Assembly (NCBI RefSeq): GCF_042660705.1
Contig: NZ_JBHSUQ010000001.1
Strand: one strand, 5' to 3'
Length of the DNA stretch: 64,000 bases
Source: Undibacterium_A arcticum
GTDB lineage: Bacteria > Pseudomonadota > Gammaproteobacteria > Burkholderiales > Burkholderiaceae_D
Position 1 is the stretch's first letter. Each line of letters starts with the position of its first letter. Below are positions 32,075 to 41,159 of this stretch, piece by piece. The notes under the pieces are model-generated. The model was not told where the DNA came from. It did not search any database and saw only the letters and a list, made by a program, of their open reading frames with translations. Both the position numbers and the translations under genes were made by a program.

Positions 32075-32497
32075 TTACGATTTGCCGCCCATCAACTTGC
32101 CGAGCATGCCGGAAATATCGCCAAGGCCGCCTTCCGGTAGCTGCCCGTTCGGGGTCAGCTGATTGATCAGGTTCGGCAGCATGTCTGCCAGATGACCGGC
32201 CGCGCTGTCGTGCGACAGTCCCGCTGCGTCGGCCAGTTGTTGCAATTGACCGTCGCCCAGCGCCTGCTGGACCTGATCGGCCGAAATCGGCTGGTTCTCG
32301 CCTGTGCCGACCCACGAATTGACCGCATTACCCAAGCCGGCGTTCCGAAACGCGCCCAGCACGCCTTGCAGGCCGCCGCCCTGGCTGCTATTAGCCAGCA
32401 TCGCGAGGGCCGCTTGCAGCAGCATCGATTTCGGGTCATTTTGCTGCCCCTCTTGACCACCGCCCAACATACCGAGTGCCATATCTAACAGTCCCAT
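32075..32497 (-). CDS. YidB-like protein (DUF937 family)
   Basis: A 140-residue protein rich in Gly, Leu and Gln with the DUF937/YidB pattern: MGLLDMALGMLGG at the N-terminus, an internal LQGVLGAFRNAGLGNAVNSWV and a C-terminal LGDISGMLGKLMGG. The family is widespread in proteobacteria and has no established enzymatic role. GGAG precedes the ATG. It lies 88 bp beyond the rsmE stop codon on the same strand. Confidence 0.85.
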   Translation of the reverse strand: MGLLDMALGMLGGGQEGQQNDPKSMLLQAALAMLANSSQGGGLQGVLGAFRNAGLGNAVNSWVGTGENQPISADQVQQALGDGQLQQLADAAGLSHDSAAGHLADMLPNLINQLTPNGQLPEGGLGDISGMLGKLMGGKS

Positions 32498-32585
32498 TGC
32501 ATTTCTCCAGGTTAAAAAGGTATCGGAATATTTACGTTACAACAGTTTGCAAAAAGACTGCAATACCCCACCGCGCCGGGAGCTT

Positions 32586-33311
32586 TTACAGGCCGTCCCA
32601 GCTGGCGCCGACCACGGCCAACGCCGTCAGGCCGGCGGTTTCGGTGCGCAGTATGCGCGGCCCCATCGACAAGGCCAACGCACCTTGTGCACAGGCGGCG
32701 TTTTCTTCGGCTTCGGTGAAGCCGCCTTCCGGGCCGATTATCAGCGAGATCGCCTGCGGCGGATGATGGCGGGCCCAGTCGGTGAGCGAGAGGTCGGCGC
32801 GCGGCGTCAGCAGGATGCGGCGATGCAGGTCCTGCTGGCGGATCCAGCCATTGAAATCGGCCAGCTCCGCCAGGTGCGCGACCCGGTTGCGACCGCTTTG
32901 CTCGGAAGCGGCGACGATAATTCCTTGCCAGTGTTCGTGCCGTTTCGTGGCCCGTTCGGCCGATAGCCGCACCACGCAACGCTGCGCACTGAGCGGCTGG
33001 ATACCGGCAGCGCCCAGCTCAATCGCTTTTTCGATAATCCAGTCCATCTTGGACGCCTCCGGCAGCGCCTGCGCCAGGGTGATCGCATACGGCAATTCGA
33101 CTTCGCGCGGCGTAAATGCCTTGACTTCGGCGCTGACGCGCTTCTTCTCGATGCTGGCGAGGGTCGCAGTATATTCGCCGCCTTCGCCATTGAACAGGGT
33201 GACCGGATCGCCGAGGTTCAGGCGCAGCACTTGCACATGATGGGCCACCGCATCCGGCAGTGCGATCTGGGCACCGATGAACAGCGCGATTGGGCAATAG
33301 AAACGTGGCAT
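32586..33311 (-). CDS. rsmE: 16S rRNA (uracil-1498-N3)-methyltransferase RsmE
   Basis: A 241-residue SPOUT-family methyltransferase that methylates U1498 of 16S rRNA with S-adenosylmethionine. The N-terminal PUA-like domain starts MPRFYCP. The SPOUT knot motifs are present in SLIIGPEGGFTEAEENAA (about residue 185) and LSMGPRILRTETAGLTAL. Length and motif order are normal. It is 3 bp from the end of the upstream VOC gene. Confidence 0.96.
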   Translation of the reverse strand: MPRFYCPIALFIGAQIALPDAVAHHVQVLRLNLGDPVTLFNGEGGEYTATLASIEKKRVSAEVKAFTPREVELPYAITLAQALPEASKMDWIIEKAIELGAAGIQPLSAQRCVVRLSAERATKRHEHWQGIIVAASEQSGRNRVAHLAELADFNGWIRQQDLHRRILLTPRADLSLTDWARHHPPQAISLIIGPEGGFTEAEENAACAQGALALSMGPRILRTETAGLTALAVVGASWDGL

Positions 33312-33314
33312 CGG

Positions 33315-33730
33315 TTATTTCTTCTGCAGCGAGCCGAAGCCCCAGCGAAAACCGTTGATGTCGTCCACCATGCAGTACCGTTCGCCCCAGAACATATCGT
33401 CCGGTGCCATGATCGAGTTGCTGCCGGCTGCCAGTGCCTTGTTATAGCTGGCGTCAACATCGGGTACATACAGATAGAACGACAGCGGCGGTTCAATGCC
33501 GAGCGTTTGGGCGCCTTCGCGCTCATGCCGAACACGTTTTCAGACGCAAACATGATGACCTGTTCGCCATCCAGCCCCATTTGAACATGGACGATCTGCT
33601 GGTCTTGTTCGTGCTTGTAGATCAGGTTGAAACCGAAGGCCGCTTCATAGAAAGCGATCGATTTTCCGGCGTCCTGGACCGTCAGGTAGGGCGTCAATGC
33701 CGGTGTCTGGGGCGGACGAAATGTTGACAT
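33315..33730 (-). CDS. VOC-family (PhnB/glyoxalase-like) protein (one frameshift)
   Basis: A vicinal-oxygen-chelate fold protein of about 139 residues, of the PhnB/YjdN type: TPYLTVQDAGKSIAFYEAAF at the N-terminus and, in the second half, FYLYVPDVDASYNKALAAGS and DDINGFRWGFGSL. The frame breaks near 33520, between FGMSAK and AQTLGIEPPLS, and is restored by one added base. Substrate unknown; many relatives are uncharacterised. Same strand as rsmE and just upstream of it. Confidence 0.85.
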
Positions 33731-33932
33731 GATGGCATTCCGGTAAAAAAGGGGAAGACGTCAATTCTAATTCCGATTCGGGATCCGATTGCAGCTCTCT
33801 GGTAAAATACCCGGCTTTGCGGCGGCATTCATGCTGCATCCGCACCTTTGTGCGTATGGGTGTTTTTGCTGCGCTGCGCCCAGTTTCCATTCTGCTCAAT
33901 CTGCTAATAGCTGTTAATCAGCTTCGCCATCC

Positions 33933-35936
33933 ATGACCACCATGACTTCCACGCTCCCGACCACCAAGATGGCCAATGCAATCCGTGCATTGGCGATGGA
34001 CGCAGTACAAAAGGCCAACTCCGGGCACCCCGGCATGCCGATGGGGATGGCTGACATCGCCGTCGCCCTTTGGTCACGTCACTATCGCCACAACCCGGCC
34101 AATCCGCACTGGATCAATCGCGACCGCTTCATCCTGTCGAACGGTCATGGATCGATGCTGCACTATGCATTGCTGCACCTGTCGGGTTACGCGCTGTCGA
34201 TCGAAGACATCAAGCAGTTCCGCCAGCTGCATTCGAAAACCGCCGGCCATCCTGAAGTGCACGTCACGCCGGGCGTCGAAACCACCACCGGCCCGCTCGG
34301 CCAGGGTTTGACCAATGCGGTCGGCATGGCGCTGGCGGAATGGCTGTTGGCGGCAGAATTCAACCAGAGCGGTTTCGACGTGGTCGACCATCACACCTAC
34401 GCCTTCGTCGGCGACGGCTGCCTGATGGAAGGCATTTCGCATGAAGCCTGTTCGCTGGCCGGCACCCTGCGTCTGTCGAAACTGATTGTCATGTATGACG
34501 ATAACGGCATCTCGATCGACGGTCGCGTCGAGGGCTGGTTCAAGGACGATACGCCAATGCGTTTCGAGGCATACGGCTGGAACGTGATCCGCGCGGTCGA
34601 TGGTCATGATGTCGACGCGGTCGATGCCGCCATCGCCGCTGCGAAAAAATCCGACAAGCCGACCCTGATCTGCTGCAAGAGCGTCATCGGCAAGGGCGCG
34701 CCCAACCTGCAGGGCGGCGACAAGGTCCACGGCGCCGCGCTGGGCGACATCGAAGTTGCCGCCACCCGCGCCGCCATGGACTGGCCGTATGCGCCGTTCG
34801 AGATCCCGGCTGACGTCTATGCCGCCTGGGATGCCAAGGCGCAGGGCCTGCAGCAGGAAGGCGAGTGGGATGCCTTGTTCCGGGCCTACGGCGAGCGTTA
34901 TCCGCAACAGGCCGGTGAACTGCTGCGCCGCATGAGCGGCGAGCTGCCGGCCAATTTCAACGCCACCGTGCAAGCGTATATCGCATCGTGCGTTGATAAA
35001 AAAGAAACCATCGCGACGCGCAAGGCCAGCCAGAACGCGATCCAGGCGCTGGCGCCGGTGCTGCCGGAATTCCTCGGCGGCTCGGCCGACCTGACCGGTT
35101 CCAACCTGACCAACTGGAAGGAATGCGTCGCCGTGCGCGTCGACCAGCCGGGTAACCATATCAACTACGGCGTGCGTGAATTCGGCATGAGCGCGATGCT
35201 GAACGGGATCGCGCTGCATGGCGGTTATATCCCGTTTGGCGCGACCTTCCTGACCTTCTCCGACTACAGCCGCAATGCATTGCGGATGGCGGCGCTGATG
35301 AAGCTGCGTTCGATTTTCGTGTTCACCCATGACTCGATCGGTCTCGGCGAAGACGGCCCGACCCACCAGTCGGTCGAGCATGTATCGAGCCTGCGCCTGA
35401 TCCCGAATCTGGACAACTGGCGCCCGTGCGACACGGTGGAATCGGCAGTGGCATGGTCGCACGCGGTGACCCGCCGCCACGGTCCGTCGACCCTGATTTT
35501 CTCGCGCCAGAACCTGCAATACCAGGAGCGGACGGCCGAACAGATTACGCATATCCATCGTGGCGGTTACGTGCTGAAGGACGCGCCAGATGCGAAGGCG
35601 ATCCTGATCGCGACCGGTTCTGAAGTCGAACTGGCCGTCAAGGCCGCCGACGAGTTGGCCAAGCAGGGCGTGCCGGTGCGGGTAGTGTCGATGCCGTCGA
35701 CCGACGTGTTCGATCGTCAGGATGCGGCCTACAAGGCCAGCGTGCTGACCAAGGGCCTGCCGCGCGTCGCGGTCGAAGCCGGCGTCACCGACTTCTGGTA
35801 CAAGTACGTCGGTCTGGACGGCGCGGTGATCGGTATCGACACCTTCGGCGAATCGGCGCCGGCCGGCGTGCTATTCAAGCATTTCGGCATCACCGTCGAG
35901 CATGTGGTCGATGCGGTCAAAAAGACGCTCGGCTGA
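33933..35936 (+). CDS. tkt: Transketolase
   Basis: A 667-residue thiamine-diphosphate enzyme moving two-carbon ketol units in the pentose phosphate and, where present, Calvin cycles. Conserved elements: NSGHPGMPMG (about residue 33), HPE at the sugar phosphate site, the ThDP-Mg motif GDGCLMEGISHEA (about residue 157), and EDGPTHQSVEH with PC in NWRPCDTVES in the pyrimidine domain. Intact frame. The first ATG was used; a second in-frame ATG lies three codons later, and no clear Shine-Dalgarno separates them. Followed 10 bp later by a GNAT gene and then gap, giving a small central-carbon cluster. Confidence 0.97.
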   Translation: MTTMTSTLPTTKMANAIRALAMDAVQKANSGHPGMPMGMADIAVALWSRHYRHNPANPHWINRDRFILSNGHGSMLHYALLHLSGYALSIEDIKQFRQLHSKTAGHPEVHVTPGVETTTGPLGQGLTNAVGMALAEWLLAAEFNQSGFDVVDHHTYAFVGDGCLMEGISHEACSLAGTLRLSKLIVMYDDNGISIDGRVEGWFKDDTPMRFEAYGWNVIRAVDGHDVDAVDAAIAAAKKSDKPTLICCKSVIGKGAPNLQGGDKVHGAALGDIEVAATRAAMDWPYAPFEIPADVYAAWDAKAQGLQQEGEWDALFRAYGERYPQQAGELLRRMSGELPANFNATVQAYIASCVDKKETIATRKASQNAIQALAPVLPEFLGGSADLTGSNLTNWKECVAVRVDQPGNHINYGVREFGMSAMLNGIALHGGYIPFGATFLTFSDYSRNALRMAALMKLRSIFVFTHDSIGLGEDGPTHQSVEHVSSLRLIPNLDNWRPCDTVESAVAWSHAVTRRHGPSTLIFSRQNLQYQERTAEQITHIHRGGYVLKDAPDAKAILIATGSEVELAVKAADELAKQGVPVRVVSMPSTDVFDRQDAAYKASVLTKGLPRVAVEAGVTDFWYKYVGLDGAVIGIDTFGESAPAGVLFKHFGITVEHVVDAVKKTLG

Positions 35937-35943
35937 GGCGGTC

Positions 35944-36509
35944 ATGACAGCGGTCAAGCAAATCAGTCTGCGGCGCGCCACCGTGGCCGATGCGGCGGCG
36001 ATCGCGGCGGTGCGCATTGAAAGCTGGCGCTCGACTTATCGCGGCATGATTCCGGATGCCTATCTGGATGGCATGAAGCTGGAAGACAGTAGCGCGCACT
36101 GGGCCAGGATACTCGGCGCCGGGAGCGACGCGATCTGCGTGTTTGTGGCCGAATCCGAAGGCGAGGTCATCGGCTTTGCATCCGGCATGATGCTGAAGGA
36201 AGAAAGCTGGGCATGAATGCCGAGCTGACCGCGATCTATCTGCGGCCGGCCTTGCAACGCTCGGGCATCGGGCGCCGCATGCTGCAGAAAATCGCGCGGG
36301 TTTGCCAGGCCCAAGGCGCGACCGGTTTGCTGGCGTGGGTCATTGCCGGCAACCAGCCGGCGCGCCAGTTCTACCAGCAGCTCGGGGCCGCGCAGCTGGT
36401 CGAGCAGCCATTTAGCTGGGACGGCATGGACTTGATGGAAGTGGGCTATGGCTGGCGCGATCTGACCGCACTGGCAACACTGCCGGCAGCGCCGCCGGGT
36501 TTGCATTAG
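35944..36509 (+). CDS. GNAT-family N-acetyltransferase (one frameshift)
   Basis: A protein of about 188 residues. Its N-terminus ISLRRATVADAAAIAAVRIE and the acetyl-CoA loop region ALQRSGIGRRMLQKIARV are typical of GNAT acetyltransferases; the Q/R-x-x-G-x-G/A equivalent is RSGIGRR. The frame changes near 36210: GAAAGCTGGGCATGA repairs to a sequence continuing LGMNAELTAIYLRP. Substrate unknown. Start set at the ATG 8 bp after the tkt stop codon, consistent with cotranscription with tkt. Confidence 0.85.
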
Positions 36510-36599
36510 TTTGCCGTCAGGTGTAATTGGATCCGTGTTCCGCAAAGATTTTGTGTTTATTTTTGAACTTGTTTATCTTAATTTCTTGGAGATAAGAGC

Positions 36600-37610
36600 A
36601 TGACTATTCGTGTCGCAATCAATGGCTACGGCCGCATCGGCCGCAACATCCTTCGCGCCCACTACGAAGGCGGCAAAAAGAATGACATCCAGATCGTCGC
36701 CATCAACGACCTCGGCGATGCACAATCGAATGCTCACCTGACCCGCTACGACACCGCGCACGGCAAGTTCCCCGGCACCGTCACGGTCGATGGCGACTAT
36801 ATGATCGTCAATGGCGACAAGATCAAGGTGTTGGCCCAGCGCAATCCTGCCGACCTGCCATGGGGCGAGTTGAACGTCGACGTCGTGCTGGAATGCACCG
36901 GCTTCTTCACCACCAAGGAAAAGGCATCGGCCCACATCGCCGGCGGCGCCAAAAAGGTCATCATTTCCGCACCGGGCGGCAAGGATGTCGATGCGACAGT
37001 GGTATTCGGCGTCAACCAGCACGTGCTGAAAGCGACCGACACCGTGATCTCGAATGCATCGTGCACCACCAACTGCCTGGCACCGCTGGCCAAGCCGCTG
37101 AACGACAAGATCGGTCTCGTCAACGGCCTGATGACCACCGTCCACGCCTATACCAACGATCAGGTGCTGACCGACGTGATGCACGAAGACCTGCGCCGCG
37201 CCCGCTCTGCCACTCAGTCGATGATCCCGACCAAGACCGGCGCCGCTGCCGCAGTCGGTCTGGTGCTGCCGGAACTGAACGGCAAGCTCGACGGCTACGC
37301 GATCCGCGTACCGGTGATCAACGTGTCGATCGTCGACCTGTCCTTCATCGCTGCACGCGACACGACCGCCGATGAAGTCAACGCGATCATGAAGGACGCG
37401 TCCGAAGGCGCCTTGAAGGGCATCCTGACTTACCAGACCGAGCCGCTGGTATCGATCGACTTCAACCACAATCCGGCCTCGTCGAACTTCGATTCGACCC
37501 TGACCAAGGTCTCTGGCCGCTTGGTGAAAGTATCCTCGTGGTACGACAACGAGTGGGGTTTCTCGAACCGCATGCTCGACACGACCGTTGCATTGATGGC
37601 CGCGAAGTAA
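36600..37610 (+). CDS. gap: Glyceraldehyde-3-phosphate dehydrogenase
   Basis: A 336-residue phosphorylating GAPDH of glycolysis and gluconeogenesis. The N-terminal NAD-binding motif is INGYGRIGRNILRA, the active-site Cys is in SNASCTTNCLAPL (about residue 156), the catalytic His in TTVHAYTNDQ, and the C-terminal WYDNEWGFSNRM is intact. A GGAG lies 7 nt before the ATG. It is transcribed alone or with tkt and ends at a very strong terminator. Confidence 0.98.
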   Translation: MTIRVAINGYGRIGRNILRAHYEGGKKNDIQIVAINDLGDAQSNAHLTRYDTAHGKFPGTVTVDGDYMIVNGDKIKVLAQRNPADLPWGELNVDVVLECTGFFTTKEKASAHIAGGAKKVIISAPGGKDVDATVVFGVNQHVLKATDTVISNASCTTNCLAPLAKPLNDKIGLVNGLMTTVHAYTNDQVLTDVMHEDLRRARSATQSMIPTKTGAAAAVGLVLPELNGKLDGYAIRVPVINVSIVDLSFIAARDTTADEVNAIMKDASEGALKGILTYQTEPLVSIDFNHNPASSNFDSTLTKVSGRLVKVSSWYDNEWGFSNRMLDTTVALMAAK

Positions 37611-37694
37611 TCCATCGCGCAATGTCGCAGTGCGGCGCTGGTGCTGTCTAGCCGTATTTGAAGCGCTCCAGCGCCGTTACTCGGCCTGAAAATC

Positions 37695-37749
37695 AAAATG
37701 CCCCTGCGGCACGCTGTTGCGAACAGCGTGCCGCAGGGGCATTTTTTTT
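37695..37749 (+). terminator. Very long perfect terminator after gap
   Basis: A 24-bp perfectly complementary stem (arms 37695-37718 and 37722-37745) with a 3-nt GCG loop, flanked by A and T runs, 85 bp after the gap stop codon. The A-run/T-run symmetry could allow bidirectional use. Confidence 0.92.
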
Positions 37750-37875
37750 GCGACTTGATTTTATATACTGCCTGTAGAGATATTGATTTCCGCAATGATA
37801 TTGCGAGAAGTTTGCATATACTCTGCAAATAATCGCTGCAGTCGCGTTCCAGCGATGGAACTATGTGCCGGGATA

Positions 37876-38057
37876 TAACGCCGTTCAGTTAAAGCAATTT
37901 TTATGCTTATGCGCTTCCTTCGATACGGGGCATTGCCCCTACTCAGGACGAACGGTTTCCTTTAAATTTCACAAACATCCGTTCGTCCTGAGTAGGAACG
38001 CAGTTCCGTATCGAAGGAAGCTTCTGAACAGCAAATGTTGTTAACTGAACGGTATTA
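37876..38057. repeat. MITE-like nested inverted repeat
   Basis: Outer arms of 17 bp (37876-37892 and 38041-38057) are complementary at 15 of 17 positions and contain CCGTTCAGTTAA. Inside, a long stem has perfect 16-bp and 17-bp blocks (CTTCCTTCGATACGG and CTACTCAGGACGAACGG cores) around a mismatched centre, with an AT-rich loop at 37956-37978. No gene is inside and no obvious target duplication was found. It resembles a small non-autonomous mobile or dispersed palindromic element. Confidence 0.65.
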
Positions 38058-38427
38058 CCCGCGTGTATGAAGTTTGCGGCCAGTCAGGACGGTCGCGGCC
38101 ATCGCGATTGCATCCTTCGGTGTCACGGAGAAGGGCTAGTAGACGCCACCTTGCGCCAGGACAAGGTTTGTGCAGACTCACGTCCGCCCGCTGTTGCGGT
38201 ATTGGATACCATCAAAGCGACCACCACTTCATACAGCTGGCTTCGTCGCACGCCAATAGGTGCATTGCCGCCGAGTCTTGCCAGGCGACTTGAAAAAGCG
38301 GGCCGCAGTAGGGCTCCAGTGGCATGCAAAGCATCCCGCCTCTTCCCTTTCTCTGGGGAAAATCGCGTCAAAATACGCTGATATTTCATTTTCAACTTCA
38401 AATTGTACCGATATTTTGAGAATTCAG
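38058..38427. other. Intergenic region upstream of xsc
   Basis: No gene seen. The last 100 bp are AT-rich and lead into the xsc promoter. A GTACCGATATTTT element at about 38406 resembles the motif repeated downstream of the promoter. Confidence 0.35.
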
Positions 38428-38456
38428 TTGACATTTGATTTATCAGGTCGTAAATT
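38428..38456 (+). promoter_or_regulatory. Promoter of xsc
   Basis: A consensus TTGACA and a TAAATT are spaced by 17 bp. 29 bp after TAAATT comes GTACCATTTT. The tauX upstream region has the same layout with identical spacings, which supports a real coregulated promoter. Leader to the xsc ATG is about 65 nt. Confidence 0.7.
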
Positions 38457-38528
38457 GTAATCTATCTTAAATATTGGAACTCACCGTACCATTTTCAATA
38501 ACTCTATCACATCAGGAGACAAAATATT

Positions 38529-40349
38529 ATGACCGATCACGTACAAGGGGCGAATCGCACAGTAACCGTTGGCCTGCAGAAGATGACCCCGTCCGAAGCG
38601 ATGGTGGAAACCCTGGTGGCCAACGGCGTGACCGACATGTTCGGCATCATGGGCTCGGCCTTCATGGATGCGATGGATATTTTTGCGCCGGCCGGCATTC
38701 GCCTGATTCCGGTGGTGCACGAACAGGGCGGCGGCCACATGGCGGACGGCTACGCGCGCGTGTCCGGGCGCCATGGCGTGGTGATCGGCCAGAACGGCCC
38801 CGGCATCAGCAATTGCGTCACCGCCATTGCCGCCGCGTACTGGGCCCACAGCCCGGTAGTCATCATCACCCCGGAGACCGGCACCATGGGCATGGGCCTG
38901 GGCGGTTTCCAGGAAGCGAACCAGTTGCCGATGTTCGAGGAGTTCACCAAATACCAGGGGCATGTGACCAACCCGGCCCGCATGGCCGAGTTCACCGGCC
39001 GCTGCTTTGACCGCGCGATGTCGGAAATGGGCCCGACCCAGCTCAATATCCCGCGCGACTATTTCTACGGTGAAATCAAGGCCGAGATCCCGCAGCCGAG
39101 CCGTCTGGACCGTGGCGCGGGCGGCGAGAAGAGCCTCGACGATGCCGCCGCGCTGCTGGCGGACGCCAAGTTCCCGGTCATCATTTCCGGCGGCGGCGTG
39201 GTGATGGGCGATGCGATCGAAGAATGCAAGGCCTTGGCCGAACGCCTGGGCGCACCGGTCGTCAACAGCTATTTGCACAATGATTCGTTCCCGGCCAGCC
39301 ACCCGCTGTGGACCGGCCCGCTCGGTTACCAGGGTTCCAAGGCGGCCATGAAGCTGATGGCGCAGGCCGACGTGGTGATCGCGCTCGGTTCGCGCCTGGG
39401 ACCGTTCGGTACCTTGCCGCAACACGGCATGGATTACTGGCCGAAGAATGCCAAGATCATCCAGATCGATGCCGATCACAAGATGCTGGGCCTGGTCAAG
39501 AAGATCTCGGTCGGTATCTGCGGCGACGCCAAGGCGGCCGCGACGGCGCTGACCCAGCGCCTGGCCGGCAAGACGCTGGCGTGCGATGCCACCCGTGCCG
39601 CGCGGGCAGCGACGATCCAGGCCGAGAAGGATGCCTGGGAGAAGGAGCTCGATGGCTGGACCCACGAGAAGGATCCGTTCAGCCTGGACATGATCGAAGA
39701 GCAGAAGCAGGAAAAAACGCCATTTGGCGGCACCTACCTGCATCCGCGCCAGGTGTTGCGCGAACTGGAAAAGGCGATGCCGGACGATGTGATGGTGTCG
39801 ACCGATATCGGCAACATCAATTCGGTGGCCAACAGTTACCTGCGCTTCGAGAAGCCGCGCAGCTTCTTTGCGGCGATGAGCTTTGGCAATTGCGGTTATG
39901 CGTTCCCGACCATTATCGGCGCCAAGGTGGCGGCACCGCACCGTCCGGCGGTGTCGTATGCCGGTGATGGCGCCTGGGGCATGAGCCTGATGGAAACCAT
40001 GACCTGCGTGCGCCACAACATTCCGGTGACGGCGGTGGTGTTCCATAACCGGCAGTGGGGTGCGGAGAAGAAGAACCAGGTGGACTTCTATAACCGCCGC
40101 TTCGTGGCCGGCGAACTGGAGAACCAGAGCTTTGCCGGGATTGCGAAAGCGATGGGGGCCGAAGGCATCGTGGTGGACAAGCTGGAAGACGTCGGACCGG
40201 CGCTCAAGAAAGCGATCGACCTGCAGATGAACGAGGGCAAGACCACCATCATCGAGATCATGTGCACCCGCGAGCTGGGCGATCCGTTCCGCCGCGATGC
40301 CCTTTCCAAGCCGGTCCGCCTGCTGGAAAAATACAAGGACTATGTCTGA
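38529..40349 (+). CDS. xsc: Sulfoacetaldehyde acetyltransferase
   Basis: A 606-residue ThDP-dependent enzyme converting sulfoacetaldehyde and phosphate to acetyl phosphate and sulfite, the key desulfonation step of taurine dissimilation. The N-terminal pyrimidine-binding part has the conserved Glu in VVHEQGGGHMADGYAR, and the ThDP-Mg motif is GDGAWGMSLMETMTCVRHN (about residue 480). It differs from acetolactate synthases in the long GIMGSAFMDAMDIF and FTKYQGHVTN blocks characteristic of Xsc. The frame is intact. AGGAG lies 12 nt before the ATG. A phosphate acetyltransferase gene (pta) to use the product is not in the window. Confidence 0.95.
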   Translation: MTDHVQGANRTVTVGLQKMTPSEAMVETLVANGVTDMFGIMGSAFMDAMDIFAPAGIRLIPVVHEQGGGHMADGYARVSGRHGVVIGQNGPGISNCVTAIAAAYWAHSPVVIITPETGTMGMGLGGFQEANQLPMFEEFTKYQGHVTNPARMAEFTGRCFDRAMSEMGPTQLNIPRDYFYGEIKAEIPQPSRLDRGAGGEKSLDDAAALLADAKFPVIISGGGVVMGDAIEECKALAERLGAPVVNSYLHNDSFPASHPLWTGPLGYQGSKAAMKLMAQADVVIALGSRLGPFGTLPQHGMDYWPKNAKIIQIDADHKMLGLVKKISVGICGDAKAAATALTQRLAGKTLACDATRAARAATIQAEKDAWEKELDGWTHEKDPFSLDMIEEQKQEKTPFGGTYLHPRQVLRELEKAMPDDVMVSTDIGNINSVANSYLRFEKPRSFFAAMSFGNCGYAFPTIIGAKVAAPHRPAVSYAGDGAWGMSLMETMTCVRHNIPVTAVVFHNRQWGAEKKNQVDFYNRRFVAGELENQSFAGIAKAMGAEGIVVDKLEDVGPALKKAIDLQMNEGKTTIIEIMCTRELGDPFRRDALSKPVRLLEKYKDYV

Positions 40350-40609
40350 CATTGGCATACAACGGTAAGCCGACGACACCAAAGAGAGCTTGCGATGGTT
40401 GATTGTTTCTCATCCGGGCAGGCTCTCGACTTGCCGTGTGTCGCGCTCGGGAGTTGCAGTTCCGCGATTGATTGGGTATGCGGTCTTCCGGGCAGGCCTG
40501 TAGCGTCAAATTTTTATATGTGCATTGTTGCGAGTTTTGTTGCATGGATAGCAATAACTAAAATATCTCGGAAAAAAACATGAAATAGACAGTTTTATGA
40601 GATATTTTT

Positions 40610-40638
40610 GTGACATGACGTGTTTTCAGTGTTAAATT
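40610..40638 (+). promoter_or_regulatory. Promoter of tauX-tauY
   Basis: GTGACA and TAAATT are spaced by 17 bp, and GTACCATTTT follows 29 bp after TAAATT (at 40668). The same elements and spacings occur before xsc. The rest of the 356-bp gap between xsc and tauX holds no gene; it is AT-rich. Confidence 0.6.
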
Positions 40639-40705
40639 CATATAAATATTAAATTTCAGAATATAAAGTACCATTTTTGTAAATATTGAATTGCGAGACA
40701 AATAC

Positions 40706-41122
40706 ATGAGTAACCAACTACCCCAAACCAAGAATGAAGTGAACGAGGAATTCCTGCAGGCTTTCGGCGCAGCCTGGAACCGTCACGATATTGACGCGCT
40801 GATGGGCTTCATGGCGGACGATTGCGTATTCCACGCTGCCGCCGGTACTGAATTGTTTGGCAAGAGTTTCGAGGGACGCGAGGCGGTGCGCGCAGGCTTC
40901 CAGCTTGCCTGGCAGACTTTTCCTGATGCTGCCTGGCTCGACGCCAATCATTTTGTCTGCGGCGATCGCGGCGTATCGGAATGTACCTTCAGTGGCACCA
41001 AGGCCGACGGCACCCGGATCGAAGCGCGCATGGTGGACGTGTTTACTTTCCGCGACGGCAAGATTAGTGTGAAAAACGCGTTCCGCAAGGATCGTCCTCC
41101 AGTCGCCAAGGTCGGCAGCTGA
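40706..41122 (+). CDS. tauX: SnoaL/NTF2-like protein, probable taurine dehydrogenase small subunit
   Basis: A 138-residue NTF2-fold protein: FLQAFGAAWNRHDIDALMGF at the N-terminus, then GREAVRAGFQLAWQTFPDA and VDVFTFRDGKISVKNAFRK. In taurine-degrading bacteria a small protein of this kind is encoded directly before the flavoprotein TauY, and the pair oxidises taurine to sulfoacetaldehyde and ammonia. The identification depends on context: xsc upstream, an FAD oxidase downstream and a taurine transporter next. Start at MSNQLPQ rather than five residues earlier; the leader resembles that of xsc (GAGACAAA before the ATG). Confidence 0.7.
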   Translation: MSNQLPQTKNEVNEEFLQAFGAAWNRHDIDALMGFMADDCVFHAAAGTELFGKSFEGREAVRAGFQLAWQTFPDAAWLDANHFVCGDRGVSECTFSGTKADGTRIEARMVDVFTFRDGKISVKNAFRKDRPPVAKVGS

Positions 41123-41159
41123 GTCCATATAACCATCGCGACTGAATCGAGAACCGATC

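Noticed and set aside
34074..35558. A 494-codon open frame antisense to tkt, and similar long frames antisense to clpA, the M48-like gene/dut and ileS
   Set aside because: All are shadow frames of conserved genes in GC-rich DNA.
38481..40382. A 633-codon open frame antisense to xsc
   Set aside because: It is the mirror of a GC-rich, strongly codon-biased gene; its product is rich in His/Arg/Asp-type shadow composition and has no family features, while xsc is unmistakable.
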